From an uncultured Oscillibacter sp. (lineage in GTDB: Bacteria > Bacillota > Clostridia > Oscillospirales > Oscillospiraceae), in contig CATLJA010000005.1 of NCBI GenBank assembly GCA_949959305.1, positions 1 to 46,675 on the forward strand: a stretch of 46,675 nt of DNA. Direction: 5' to 3'. The position numbers were made by a program, and so were the translations under genes. The notes under the pieces are model-generated. The model made no database searches, was not told where the DNA came from, and was given only the letters and a program-made list of their open reading frames with translations. The stretch's first letter is position 1; each line of letters starts with the position of its first letter. Below are positions 33,843-42,707 of the stretch, one piece after another.

Positions 33843-35493
33843 TGCCGTCGCCCCCTTTCAGCCAAACCTTGATCATCTGCGCCGCGATTTCCGGGTTGTC
33901 GCTGGCGAACTGGCGGATATCCTTGCGCAGCTCCATGCTCTTTTCCAGCTCCAAATCCATCACGTCGGCGCCGGTCTCGGACGCCTCGCCGTCCATGCTC
34001 AGTCCGGCCACGCGCAGCAGGGCTTCCGCCTCCTCGCGCTGGCGCGCCTCCTCGGCCTCCTGCTTCTTCCGCTTCTTCCTGCGCAGCAGGAGGATGATGG
34101 TCAGCAGGATGATGAACAGCAGCAGTCCGGCTCCCGCCGCGATCAGCACCCACAGGGGCACCGCCGCCTCGCCGCCGCCCACCTCGGGCTGGGCGCCCAC
34201 GTTGGGATCGAAGAAGTTCATGGACACCACGGAAATCTTGCCGTCCAGAATTTCCTCCCCGGTGACGGGGTCCCGCTCGCCGGTGATGCCGGCGGCCCGG
34301 GCCGTGTGCCGGCGGATCTCCTCAATGTTGAAGTCTCCCGCCGCCCGGGCGTTGATGGAGACGGCCACGGTGCAGTCCGTCATTTTGACCGCCCCGTTGT
34401 TGTCGATGTTGATGACGCTGTGGGTGTTGTCGTAGTCAATCCGCTTGGTTCCGCCGATGGTCCGGTCCCCCTCCTCGGGGTCCGCCGCAGCCTCCACCTG
34501 CTCCGGGAGGTCGCTGTTCGTCTCCGTGCCCACCAGGCCGCCGGGCAGCCCCTCGCCGGGCCGGGTCACGTAATAGGTCCAGTCCTCGGCCCCCCGGATG
34601 CCCGCCCCGTCGGTGGAGCCGTCTTGGGCGTACTCGGGGAGGATGGTCTCGTTGCGCACCTCGGTGGTGTGGTCCACCTCCACCTCGCAGGTCACGCCCA
34701 CCCGGACGTTGTCCTCGCCGAAGAAGGGGCGCAGCACCTGCATGACCTCGGTGCGGATGCGGTTTTCCATGCCCTGCTGGAGCTGTATTTTCAGCGCCGA
34801 GACCTCGCCGTTCAGCGCGTCCTCCGTCAGATAGACGTTGCCCATCTTGTCGGAGATGCTGACGGAGTCGATTTTCAGCCCCTGCACGCCGTGGGCCAGC
34901 AGGTCCCGGATAGCCTGGGCCTGCCCGTCCTCCAGCATCTTGCCTTCCACCATGGTCACGCTGACGGCGGCGCTGGCTTCCACCACGTTGCCGCTGTCCA
35001 ATATGTAGGCCCGGTTCTCCCCGGGGGTAATGTACACGTCTGCGTCCACCACGTTGGGGAAGGCGCGGATGGTGGCCTCCATGTCGCTCTGGAGGTCCTG
35101 GAGCTGGGCGTAGCTCCGCTCCTCGTTGGTGGAAAAGCTTCCCAGCTTCTCCGTGTAGTAGTGGCCGGTCTGGTTCAGGTTCGCCATCAGGATGCGGGCT
35201 TTCAGCCCGGCCTCCTGCCCGGCGGGAACCATGACGGTGTTCCCGTCCTCCACCTTATAATTAGTAACGCCCTGCTCGCTCAGGAAATTCAGGATGTTGG
35301 ACGCCTCGGTGTCGCTCACCTGGGTGACCAGCACGGCGTACTCCTGCTTGTTCAGCGTCAAAGCGATGGCGGCGGCCACAATCACGACCACCAGAACAGC
35401 GGCAATGGCGATCCAAACCTTTTTCGAGGCCCTTTTCAGGCGCTCCTTCGCCTTGCCAAGAAACGCCCTGGCCTTTTCCTTCACGTCGTTCAA
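33835..35493 (-). CDS. fliF: Flagellar MS-ring protein FliF
   Basis: The 552-residue protein has membrane helix 1 at about 27-47, a periplasmic part with two ring-building motifs (about 50-440), membrane helix 2 at about 444-467, and a basic/cytoplasmic tail that binds FliG. The TTG start at 35493 has GGAGG nine bases upstream. An in-frame GTG at 35484 is a weaker choice. FliF forms the ring on which the rest of the motor is built. Confidence 0.95.
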   Translation of the reverse strand: MNDVKEKARAFLGKAKERLKRASKKVWIAIAAVLVVVIVAAAIALTLNKQEYAVLVTQVSDTEASNILNFLSEQGVTNYKVEDGNTVMVPAGQEAGLKARILMANLNQTGHYYTEKLGSFSTNEERSYAQLQDLQSDMEATIRAFPNVVDADVYITPGENRAYILDSGNVVEASAAVSVTMVEGKMLEDGQAQAIRDLLAHGVQGLKIDSVSISDKMGNVYLTEDALNGEVSALKIQLQQGMENRIRTEVMQVLRPFFGEDNVRVGVTCEVEVDHTTEVRNETILPEYAQDGSTDGAGIRGAEDWTYYVTRPGEGLPGGLVGTETNSDLPEQVEAAADPEEGDRTIGGTKRIDYDNTHSVINIDNNGAVKMTDCTVAVSINARAAGDFNIEEIRRHTARAAGITGERDPVTGEEILDGKISVVSMNFFDPNVGAQPEVGGGEAAVPLWVLIAAGAGLLLFIILLTIILLLRRKKRKKQEAEEARQREEAEALLRVAGLSMDGEASETGADVMDLELEKSMELRKDIRQFASDNPEIAAQMIKVWLKGGDGNA

Positions 35494-35545
35494 CCGCTGT
35501 CACCTCCTTCTCTCCGCCGCGCCGCGGCGTCCTTAGACATGATTC

Positions 35546-35577
35546 GTGCTGCCCTGGTCCAAAGGGCCGGGCAGCAC
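35546..35577. other. Hairpin between fliE and fliF
   Basis: A stem of about 14 bp with one bulge and an AAA loop (arms about 35546-35560 and 35564-35577) fills the middle of the 116-bp gap between fliE and fliF. There is no T-run. Confidence 0.6.
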
Positions 35578-35609
35578 AGGGAAGCCCCCCGTCCGCCGGC
35601 CTCTTTCAA

Positions 35610-35921
35610 TCAGAGATTGATTCTGCTCAGCTCGGAGTAGGCGTCCAGCGCCTTGTTCCGAAGCTGGACCAGCATGTTCACCGCGGTCTGGCTCTTATAG
35701 GCCGCGATCATCGTGGCGGCGGGGTTATCAAGCTGGCCCGTGGCCAGCAGGTATTGAGATTCCTTAAACTCCGCGTCCGTCTCCTTTACGTTGTCGATGG
35801 CGGAGCGGAAAATAGCGCCGAAGGGGCTCTCCTTCGGGGAAGATGCTCCCTTTGCCCGGCTTTCCCTGACGTCCGCGCCGATTGGCGTCAGCGGCGTCAT
35901 CTTTTCCATAGGCGTCAGCAT
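35610..35921 (-). CDS. fliE: Flagellar basal-body junction protein FliE
   Basis: A 103-residue protein with the FliE core near its C-terminus (GQLDNPAATMIAAYKSQTAV and NKALDAYSEL). It joins the MS-ring to the rod. The N-terminus is variable. The ATG follows GAGGAGG. It lies 26 bp after flgC. Confidence 0.93.
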   Translation of the reverse strand: MLTPMEKMTPLTPIGADVRESRAKGASSPKESPFGAIFRSAIDNVKETDAEFKESQYLLATGQLDNPAATMIAAYKSQTAVNMLVQLRNKALDAYSELSRINL

Positions 35922-35947
35922 GGCGCGCCTCCTCTCAAAGTCTCAGG

Positions 35948-36406
35948 TTACTTTCCGATTTGGAGCCCGTCGGTAATGACGGTCTTCATGGTGTTGAACA
36001 TGGTGACGTTGGCCGAGTACGCCTGGGTGGCGGCCATGGCGTCGGCGATTTCCTTCACCATGTCCACGTTGGGGGTCTCCACATAGCCGGCCTCGTCCGC
36101 GTCCGGGTGGGTGGGGTCGTACACCCGCTTCATGGGGGACGGGTCCTCCACAATCTGGGTCACCCGCACGCCGCCGGCGGCCTGGCCGCTGGGGACCATG
36201 CCGGTGGAGGCCCGGGCCATGGCCCGGCGGAAGCCGTCCCGGCCGGCTTTGGCCTCAAAGACCACCATCTTCCTCCGGTAGGCCCCCTCGCCTCCTTCCA
36301 CCCGGGTGGTCGTGGAGTTCGTCACGTTCTCCCCCACGATGTCCAGGCGGAGCTGCTGGGCCGTCAGGCCGGAGGCCACGATGTTCATGGAACTTAAAAA
36401 CGCCAT
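35948..36406 (-). CDS. flgC: Flagellar proximal rod protein FlgC
   Basis: A 152-residue rod protein. The N-terminal helix runs MNIVASGLTAQQLRLDIVGEN and the C-terminal helix has the VETPNVDMVKEIADAMAATQ signature. Length matches the family. The start is preceded by GGAGAG. Confidence 0.95.
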   Translation of the reverse strand: MAFLSSMNIVASGLTAQQLRLDIVGENVTNSTTTRVEGGEGAYRRKMVVFEAKAGRDGFRRAMARASTGMVPSGQAAGGVRVTQIVEDPSPMKRVYDPTHPDADEAGYVETPNVDMVKEIADAMAATQAYSANVTMFNTMKTVITDGLQIGK

Positions 36407-36453
36407 AGGTCAAACTCTCCATTCTCCGCCGGGCGTTTCCCGGCAGTTCTTCG

Positions 36454-36476
36454 CGGGGCCGGAGGGTCCGGCCCCG
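36454..36476. other. Hairpin between flgB and flgC
   Basis: A perfect 10-bp GC stem with a 3-base loop (arms 36454-36463 and 36467-36476) lies in a 158-bp gap between flgB and flgC, which is unusually long for this gene pair. I see no other feature there. Confidence 0.65.
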
Positions 36477-36564
36477 TAATCGTTTGCGCAGTCTTTCAGC
36501 AACGCCTGTTTAATCATTTGAATTGGAAAAGCGCCTACCGCCGCTACCAGAAGGCCCGCTCAGC

Positions 36565-36951
36565 TCACTGTCCCCGGATGGCGGAGTTCAGGATCGCCAG
36601 ATCCGTGTTGATGGAGCTCATCACATAGCGCATCTGGTAGGCGTTGCGGATGGCCTCCGCCGCCTGGGCGGTGACGTTGACGCCGTTGTCGTCCATCCGG
36701 GTCTGCACCGTCTGCTCCGTCACGCTAAAGGGGGTCCCCTCCAGCACGGCGCGCATGGACTTCACCGGCGCGGTCCGCCGGGACGCCTGGAGCAGCCTTC
36801 CCTTCAGGCTCTCCTCAAAGGTGACGACCTTTTCCTTATAGCCGGGCGTTTCGGCGTTCGTAATGTTGTCCGCAATGGCGGCCTGCTTGGTCCACAGGTA
36901 GCCCAGGGACTTTTCCATCATTAAAAAGGAATTGCTCGACAGGAAATCCAT
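36565..36951 (-). CDS. flgB: Flagellar proximal rod protein FlgB
   Basis: First gene of the large operon. The 128-residue protein has the ADNITNAETPGYKEKVVTFEES segment near residues 29-50 of FlgB and a conserved C-terminal helix with the MRYVMSSINTDLAIL motif. I set the start at the ATG 36951, ten bases after GGAGG; an in-frame TTG at 36960 nearly touches the ribosome site. Confidence 0.95.
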   Translation of the reverse strand: MDFLSSNSFLMMEKSLGYLWTKQAAIADNITNAETPGYKEKVVTFEESLKGRLLQASRRTAPVKSMRAVLEGTPFSVTEQTVQTRMDDNGVNVTAQAAEAIRNAYQMRYVMSSINTDLAILNSAIRGQ

Positions 36952-37210
36952 GCGACCCAAACCTCCAAATCATGACCGCCCGCCTTCCGCCGCTGCGGCG
37001 GGGCGGGGGCTGTTCTCCGGACGGAAGCGTCCGCTTCATCCGGGCAGGGCAGACGCGCGGCCGCCCAGCCGGCGGGGGGACGGCCTTTCACTCTATTCGG
37101 CGAAGCCCCTTTTCATTCCGCCGGGCCGGCCCCGGCGGCCTTTCCGCCCATGCCCTCCGGCGCACGTATGTGTGTTTTGCAACACGCTTGTTTGTCCAGT
37201 CTAATACGTA
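36952..37210 (-). promoter_or_regulatory. Long structured 5' leader of the flagellar operon
   Basis: From the predicted start of transcription near 37210 to flgB there are about 259 bases without a gene. Structure is visible: ACGTAT at the 5' end (37204-37209) pairs with ATACGT (37164-37169) and encloses a smaller stem GTGTT/AACAC (37172-37176, 37181-37185). Further down are several GC hairpins, one just before the flgB ribosome site. I looked for the cyclic di-GMP riboswitch core (GCACAGGGCAAACC, ACGCAAAGCC) and did not find it. Confidence 0.5.
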
Positions 37211-37216
37211 GGTATC

Positions 37217-37245
37217 ATTATGAACCATTCTCCTAAAAAAATCAA
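37217..37245 (-). promoter_or_regulatory. Sigma-A-type promoter of the flagellar operon
   Basis: On the minus strand the -35 box TTGATT (37240-37245) and -10 box CATAAT (37217-37222) are separated by 17 bp. The match is good and the position, upstream of flgB and facing it, fits the start of the operon. Confidence 0.75.
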
Positions 37246-37503
37246 GTGCTTTTTTGCCTGGAGCCTTTTCCATTTTCATCAAATTCCCAACGTTTTCCCT
37301 TGATTTTGCTGGTTTCTCCAAAATTCACCGCCGGGCTTTGTCCTTCCGCCCCCTCCCCTTGGCGGCTGTGACAATTTTTTGTCGAATTTTTCTGGTTTTT
37401 TTGTAAAATGCGTCGAGTTGTTTCCAAAAAATGGAGGCTGCGTACGGGCGTCAAAATGACGGCGGGACTCCCTATCTTCTCCGCGCTTCCCTTCGGTTCG
37501 TTC
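37246..37503. other. AT-rich intergenic region between divergent signalling and flagellar transcripts
   Basis: No gene is supported here. The stretch is markedly richer in A and T than its surroundings, with T-runs around 37374-37401 and a small inverted repeat GACAA/TTGTC near 37370-37383. A weaker second promoter for the plus strand (TAAAAT near 37403) is possible. Confidence 0.4.
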
Positions 37504-37532
37504 TTGCTATTTCCGTTTTCCTGTGGTAAAAT
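37504..37532 (+). promoter_or_regulatory. Sigma-A-type promoter of the cyclic di-GMP signalling operon
   Basis: TTGCTA (37504-37509) and TAAAAT (37527-37532) are spaced by 17 bp, and TGG directly before the -10 box gives an extended -10. The leader to the TTG start is about 90 bases and includes a 7-bp hairpin at 37562-37584. Confidence 0.7.
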
Positions 37533-37629
37533 CAGCATATTGCATTATGGATGTTTTCCGGCCTCCTCTGATTTGGGGAGGAGGGCCGCCCCGCCGGGGG
37601 ACAAACCAGAGGACAAGGAAGTGTTCCCT

Positions 37630-39717
37630 TTGAGCACGGAACAAAAACAGAAGATTTTAATTGTGGATGACTCGGAGCTGAACCGTGCCATCCTGGCCGA
37701 TATGCTGGACGACGAGTATGAGATTATCGAGGCCGAGAACGGCCTTCAGGGCGTGGGCCTGCTCCAGCAGCGCGGGGCCGAGATTTCCCTGGTCCTGCTG
37801 GATATTGTCATGCCTCAGATGGACGGCTTCGGCGTTCTGGAGGTCATGACCCAAAACCAGTGGATTGAGGACATTCCCGTCATCATGATTTCCGCCGAAA
37901 CCGGGTCCAGCCATATTGAGCGGGCCTATGAGCTGGGCGTCACCGACTTCATCTCCCGCCCCTTCGACGCGCTGATCGTCCACCGCCGGGTGGTGAACAC
38001 CATCATGCTCTACGCCAAGCAGAAGCGTCTGGCGAACATGGTGGCGGACCAGATTTACGAAAACGAGCAGCGCAGCAGCCTGCTCATTGACATTCTCAGC
38101 CATATCGTGGAGTTCCGGAACGGCGAGAGCGGCCTCCACGTCCTCAACGTCCGCACCCTGACGGAGCTGATGCTGAACCACCTGGTCCAGAAAACAGACC
38201 GCTACCAGCTCTCTCCCTCGGACATCTCCATGATCTGCACGGCCTCGGCCCTGCACGATATCGGAAAGATTTCCATTGACGAAAAAATTCTCAACAAGCC
38301 CGGCCGCTTCACCGACGAGGAGTTCGCCATCATGAAGACCCACTCCATGGCCGGCGCGGAAATGCTGGAAAACCTCCCCATCCACCAGGACGACCCGCTG
38401 GTGAAGGTGGCCTACGATATCTGCCGCTGGCACCACGAGCGCTGGGACGGCCGGGGCTACCCCGACGGGCTCCACGGCGACGAAATCCCCATCGCCGCCC
38501 AGATCGTGGCCCTGGCGGACGTATACGACGCGCTGACCTCCAAGCGCTGCTATAAGGACTCCTTCTCCCACGAGAAGGCGGTGGAAATGATCCTGGCCGG
38601 ACAGTGCGGCACCTTCAACCCCCTGCTGATGGACTGCCTGCGGGAGCTGTCCCCGGACCTGCCCACGCTGATGAGCGACAGCAACTCCGTTGCCCAGCGG
38701 GACCGGCGGGAAATGCAGAAGGTGGTCCAGGAAATGCGCCGCCACGAGGAGCTGACCGCCTCGGAGCGGACGCTCCAGCTCCTGGAGCACGAGCGGATGA
38801 AGTACAGCTTCTTCGCCGACATGAGCAAGGAGATTCAGTTCGAGTTCACCGTCTCCCCGCCCATGATCACCCTCTCCAACTGGGGTGCGGAGCACCTGGG
38901 GCTGGAGGAGATCATTATGGACCCCTACCACAATCCCAAGGCCCAGAGCATTATGGAGGCCGCGGACACCCAGAACCTGGCCGACGCCCTGCGCAGCACC
39001 AGCCCGGAGCTTCCGGTGGTTACTTACGACTGCAAGCTGAATTACAAGGGCGCCTGGCGCTGGACGCAGATTGTGGCCCGGGCCACCTGGTCCAGCGACG
39101 AGCCCCCTCGCTACACCGGCGCCATCGGCAAGGCCATCGACATCCACGACTCCCGGATGAAGCTGAACGCCCTGGAGCGCATGGCCTCCCACGACGCCCT
39201 CACCGGGCTTTTGAACCACGCCTACGCCAAAAAGCGCATTCTGGAGCGGATTGAGAGCCGGCCCGGCGCGTCCTACGCCCTGGTCATCTTTGACCTGGAC
39301 CACTTCAAGTCCGCCAACGACACCTACGGGCACTCCTTCGGGGACCGGGTGCTGGTCCACCTGGCGGAAAAGCTCCGCCAGTGCATCCGGGGCGGCGACA
39401 TCGCCGCCCGGGTGGGCGGGGACGAGTTCCTCATCTTCCTGGAGTACAAGGACGACGTGGAGGCCGTTATTTCCCGTATCTTCCAGTCCCTCTGCGGCCG
39501 CTTTGAGCAGTTCCCCCTCTCCATCAGCATGGGCGCGGCCCTGACGTCCGCCGTCCCCGGCGGGTACGACGCCCTGTTCCACGCGGCGGACGCGGCCCTC
39601 TACACCGTCAAGCGCGGCGGACGGGGCCAGTACCGCTTCTACGACGAAACCATGCGCGAAACCCTTTCCGTCATCTCCCCCATTGAGGACGGCGGGGAGG
39701 CGCCCAAGGACGCTTAA
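37630..39717 (+). CDS. Response regulator with HD-GYP, PAS-like and GGDEF domains
   Basis: Four parts in 695 residues. Receiver domain at about 8-125 with phospho-acceptor Asp58. HD-GYP domain at about 148-345 with HDIGK from His209/Asp210 and HHERWDGRGYP through 276-278. A PAS-like segment at about 405-505. GGDEF domain at about 515-675 with an intact GGDEF at 596-600 and an inhibitory RxxD site (Arg587, Asp590) five residues before it. HD-GYP breaks down and GGDEF makes cyclic di-GMP, so the protein could do either, under control of phosphorylation. The start is TTG at 37630, with AAGGAAG nine bases upstream; longer in-frame versions lack a site. HPt and kinase genes follow in the same operon. 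Confidence 0.93.
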   Translation: MSTEQKQKILIVDDSELNRAILADMLDDEYEIIEAENGLQGVGLLQQRGAEISLVLLDIVMPQMDGFGVLEVMTQNQWIEDIPVIMISAETGSSHIERAYELGVTDFISRPFDALIVHRRVVNTIMLYAKQKRLANMVADQIYENEQRSSLLIDILSHIVEFRNGESGLHVLNVRTLTELMLNHLVQKTDRYQLSPSDISMICTASALHDIGKISIDEKILNKPGRFTDEEFAIMKTHSMAGAEMLENLPIHQDDPLVKVAYDICRWHHERWDGRGYPDGLHGDEIPIAAQIVALADVYDALTSKRCYKDSFSHEKAVEMILAGQCGTFNPLLMDCLRELSPDLPTLMSDSNSVAQRDRREMQKVVQEMRRHEELTASERTLQLLEHERMKYSFFADMSKEIQFEFTVSPPMITLSNWGAEHLGLEEIIMDPYHNPKAQSIMEAADTQNLADALRSTSPELPVVTYDCKLNYKGAWRWTQIVARATWSSDEPPRYTGAIGKAIDIHDSRMKLNALERMASHDALTGLLNHAYAKKRILERIESRPGASYALVIFDLDHFKSANDTYGHSFGDRVLVHLAEKLRQCIRGGDIAARVGGDEFLIFLEYKDDVEAVISRIFQSLCGRFEQFPLSISMGAALTSAVPGGYDALFHAADAALYTVKRGGRGQYRFYDETMRETLSVISPIEDGGEAPKDA

Positions 39718-39740
39718 ATATATAAGGAGGATCCCGTCAT

Positions 39741-40103
39741 ATGACCTTACAGGAGTGCTACGCCGCCATGGGCGGCAATTATGACGACGCCATCGGCCGC
39801 CTGCGCAGCGAACGGCTGGTGCAGAAATTCGTTCTGAAATTTTTGGCCGACGGAAGCTATGATCTTCTCTGCCGGTCCCTGGAGGAGAAAAATTATGAGG
39901 AGGCCTTCCGGGCCGCCCACACCATCAAGGGCGTGTGCCAGAACCTGAGCATCGACAAGCTCCAGGCGTCCAGCAGCCGCCTCTGCGAATCCCTGCGCGG
40001 CGGCTACACGCCGGAGGCCGACGCCCTGGCCGAAGAGGTGCGGGCGGATTACGCCCGGACCACGGCCGCCATCCAAGCCTTCCAGAAAGCGAGCGAGGGA
40101 TGA
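39741..40103 (+). CDS. Histidine phosphotransfer (HPt) protein
   Basis: A 120-residue helical protein with the HPt motif AAHTIKGVCQNLS around His60. It relays phosphate between receiver domains. It begins 23 bp after the GGDEF gene, with AAGGAGG upstream, and its stop overlaps the start of the kinase gene (ATGA). The neighbours make it the link from the kinase to the REC domain of the first gene. Confidence 0.92.
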   Translation: MTLQECYAAMGGNYDDAIGRLRSERLVQKFVLKFLADGSYDLLCRSLEEKNYEEAFRAAHTIKGVCQNLSIDKLQASSSRLCESLRGGYTPEADALAEEVRADYARTTAAIQAFQKASEG

Positions 40104-42658
40104 AAAAGCTGCTGAACAGCGCCGCCCGCTTCCTCACCGTCAGCCTGGCGCTGGTTCTCCTGCTGACGGTCTGCATCTTCTCCTTCCTGGCCTTTTTCAT
40201 GAGCCAGAAAAGCGCCGAGACCATCAGCGCCGTGGGCACCACCTACATGACCGGCATGGGCGAGAAGGTCACCCAGCACTTTGCCACCACCATCGAGCTG
40301 CGCCTGTCCCAGGTGGAATCCCTGGTGGGGAGCATCCCCCCGCAAAGCGCCTCCAGCTCTTACCTGCGGGAGGAGCTGGCCCGCAACGCCAAGGCCCGGG
40401 ACTTCGCGGCCCTGGCGTTCTATTCCCCCACCGGCGAGTTCGACATGATTTACGGCGAGAAACCCGTTCTGGCGGACCCGGGGCCCTTCCTGTCCTCCAT
40501 GAACAACGGGGACAAAAAGGTGGCCGTGGCCTCCATCTCCACCGGGCAGAAGGACGTGCTCCTGGGCGTTTCCGCCGGCTACCGCATGGCGGACGGGAAA
40601 ATTTCCGCCGCCCTGGTGGCCAGCCTTCCCGCCGATTACATCGCCGAGACCCTCTCCCTGTACAGCGAGAACTCCCTGGTCTACTCCCACATCATCCGCC
40701 GGGACGGCACCTTTGTCATCCGCAGCGGCGACGCCTTCCGGGACAACTACTTCGACCGCATCCAGGCCCTTTTCGAGGAGCAGGAGGAAAGCGGGGAGCA
40801 GTACGTTCAGGAGCTGGCGGCCGCCATGGACGCCGGGGAGGAATACTCCGCCCTTCTCAACCTCGGCAGCGAGCGGCGGCACCTGCAATGCAACAAGCTG
40901 CCCTACTCCGAGTGGTATCTGGTGACGGTGCTGCCCTACGGCGAGCTGGACCTGGCTGTCAGCGACCTCAGCACCACCTGGCTGAACCTGGTTTTCCTGG
41001 GCTGCGCCGTGGTGCTGGCGGCCCTGCTGCTGGTATTCTGGCAGTATTTCAAGCTCCTGCGGAAGCAGATGGTGGAGCTGGAAGAAGCCCGGAAGGAGGC
41101 CGTCCACGCCAACAAGGCCAAGAGCGAGTTCCTCTCGAATATGTCCCACGACATCCGCACCCCCATGAACGCCATCGTGGGCATGACCGCCATCGCCACC
41201 GCCAACATCGGCGACCCGCAGCAGGTTCAGAACTGCCTGAAAAAAATCACCCTCTCCAGCCGCCACCTCCTGGGGCTTATCAACGACGTGCTGGACATGA
41301 GCAAAATTGAAAGCGGCAGGCTGACGCTGAACATGGACCAGGTCTCCCTGCGGGAGGTGATGGACAGCATCGTCAGCATCGCCCAGCCCCAGGTCCGCTC
41401 CAAGCGCCAGCATTTCGACGTCTTCATCCACGACATCTCCACGGAGAACGTCTGCTGCGACAGCGTGCGGCTGAACCAGGTCCTGCTGAACATTCTGGGC
41501 AACGCCCTGAAATTCACCCCCGAAGGCGGCCTGATTCAGGTCTCCCTCTACGAGGAGCCCTCTCCCAAGGGGGAGGATTACGTCCGGACCCACATTCTCG
41601 TCAAGGACAACGGCATCGGCATGACCCCGGAGTTCAAGGAGAAGATTTTCGAGTCCTTCGTCCGGGAGGACAGCGCCCGGGTCCGCCGGACCGAGGGCTC
41701 CGGCCTGGGCATGGCCATTACCAAGTACATTGTGGACGCCATGGGCGGCTCCATCACGGTGGAGAGCGAGCTGGGCAAGGGCAGCGAATTCCACGTCACC
41801 CTGGACCTCCAGCGGGCCGAGGCCACGGAGGAGGAGATGATCCTCCCGGACTGGAACATCCTGGTGGTGGACGACGACCAGCAGCTCTGCGAGAGCACCA
41901 CCGCCTCCCTGAAGTCCATCGGCGTAAAGGCCGACTGGGCCCTGAACGCGGAGAAGGCCCTGGAGATGCTGGACCGCCGGGTCAAAGCCCGGGACAATTA
42001 CCACATCATTCTCCTGGACTGGAAGCTGCCGGACATGGACGGCATCTCCGCCGCCAAGGAGATCCGCCGCCGCTTCGGCGGCGACACGCCCATCATGCTG
42101 ATCTCCGCCTACGACTGGAGCGAAATCGAGTCCGAGGCCAGGGACGCGGGCATTACCGGCTTCATTTCCAAGCCGCTGTTCCGCTCCACCCTTTTCTACG
42201 GGCTCAAGCCCTTCATCGGCGGCGCCGGCGTTCCCGGCCCCCAGCGCCATGAGGAAAAATGCGCCGACTTTACCGGCCGCCACATCCTCCTGGCGGAGGA
42301 CAACGACCTGAACTGGGAGATTGCCAACGAGCTCCTCTCCGACCTGGGGATGGAGCTGGAGTGGGCGGAGAACGGCCGCATCTGCGTGGACATGTTCGAA
42401 AACTCCCCCGTGGGCTTTTACGACGCGGTGCTGATGGACCTGCGCATGCCGGTGATGACCGGCTATGAGGCGACCAGGGCCATCCGCAGCCTGGACAGGC
42501 CGGACAGGGATATCCCCATCATCGCCATGACCGCCGACGCTTTTTCGGAGGACATCAAGAAGTGCCTGGCCGCGGGCATGAACGCCCACGTGGCCAAGCC
42601 CATTGACATCCGGGAGGTTTCCCGGCTGCTGGACAAATTCATCAGCCAGCGCCATTGA
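40100..42658 (+). CDS. Hybrid sensor histidine kinase with two receiver domains
   Basis: The 852-residue membrane kinase has helix 1 at about 9-33, an extracellular sensor of about 260 residues with a Cache-like layout, and helix 2 at about 294-314. A histidine kinase core follows: phospho-acceptor His350 in SNMSHDIRTPMN, N-box NALKF near 468 and G-boxes DNGIG and GSGLGMAI. Two receiver domains come last, with Asp640 (LLDWKLPDMDG) and Asp780 (LMDLRMP). The start is the ATG at 40100; a longer frame starting further upstream overlaps the HPt gene and lacks support. The ligand is unknown. Confidence 0.93.
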   Translation: MKKLLNSAARFLTVSLALVLLLTVCIFSFLAFFMSQKSAETISAVGTTYMTGMGEKVTQHFATTIELRLSQVESLVGSIPPQSASSSYLREELARNAKARDFAALAFYSPTGEFDMIYGEKPVLADPGPFLSSMNNGDKKVAVASISTGQKDVLLGVSAGYRMADGKISAALVASLPADYIAETLSLYSENSLVYSHIIRRDGTFVIRSGDAFRDNYFDRIQALFEEQEESGEQYVQELAAAMDAGEEYSALLNLGSERRHLQCNKLPYSEWYLVTVLPYGELDLAVSDLSTTWLNLVFLGCAVVLAALLLVFWQYFKLLRKQMVELEEARKEAVHANKAKSEFLSNMSHDIRTPMNAIVGMTAIATANIGDPQQVQNCLKKITLSSRHLLGLINDVLDMSKIESGRLTLNMDQVSLREVMDSIVSIAQPQVRSKRQHFDVFIHDISTENVCCDSVRLNQVLLNILGNALKFTPEGGLIQVSLYEEPSPKGEDYVRTHILVKDNGIGMTPEFKEKIFESFVREDSARVRRTEGSGLGMAITKYIVDAMGGSITVESELGKGSEFHVTLDLQRAEATEEEMILPDWNILVVDDDQQLCESTTASLKSIGVKADWALNAEKALEMLDRRVKARDNYHIILLDWKLPDMDGISAAKEIRRRFGGDTPIMLISAYDWSEIESEARDAGITGFISKPLFRSTLFYGLKPFIGGAGVPGPQRHEEKCADFTGRHILLAEDNDLNWEIANELLSDLGMELEWAENGRICVDMFENSPVGFYDAVLMDLRMPVMTGYEATRAIRSLDRPDRDIPIIAMTADAFSEDIKKCLAAGMNAHVAKPIDIREVSRLLDKFISQRH

Positions 42659-42664
42659 CGCAAA

Positions 42665-42693
42665 AAGGCGGCGGGGTCTTTCCCCGCCGCCTT
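42665..42693. terminator. Bidirectional intrinsic terminator
   Basis: A perfect 12-bp stem (arms 42665-42676 and 42682-42693, 5-base loop) lies 6 bp after the kinase stop. CTTTT follows soon after on the plus strand and a T-run follows on the minus strand (CAAAAA at 42661-42666 on the plus strand). It separates the kinase operon from the converging gene. Confidence 0.88.
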
Positions 42694-42707
42694 GGCTTTT
42701 CCATTGT

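Noticed and set aside
36952-37210. Cyclic di-GMP riboswitch before flgB, as in some clostridia
   Set aside because: The conserved GCACAGGGCAAACC and ACGCAAAGCC parts of the class I switch are not present, and nothing like the class II core was recognised. Only generic stems are seen.
37657-39582. Long minus-strand frames opposite the REC/HD-GYP/GGDEF gene and the kinase (40049-42868)
   Set aside because: The same shadow effect: the plus strand holds intact domains with motifs, and the minus frames have only low-information composition.
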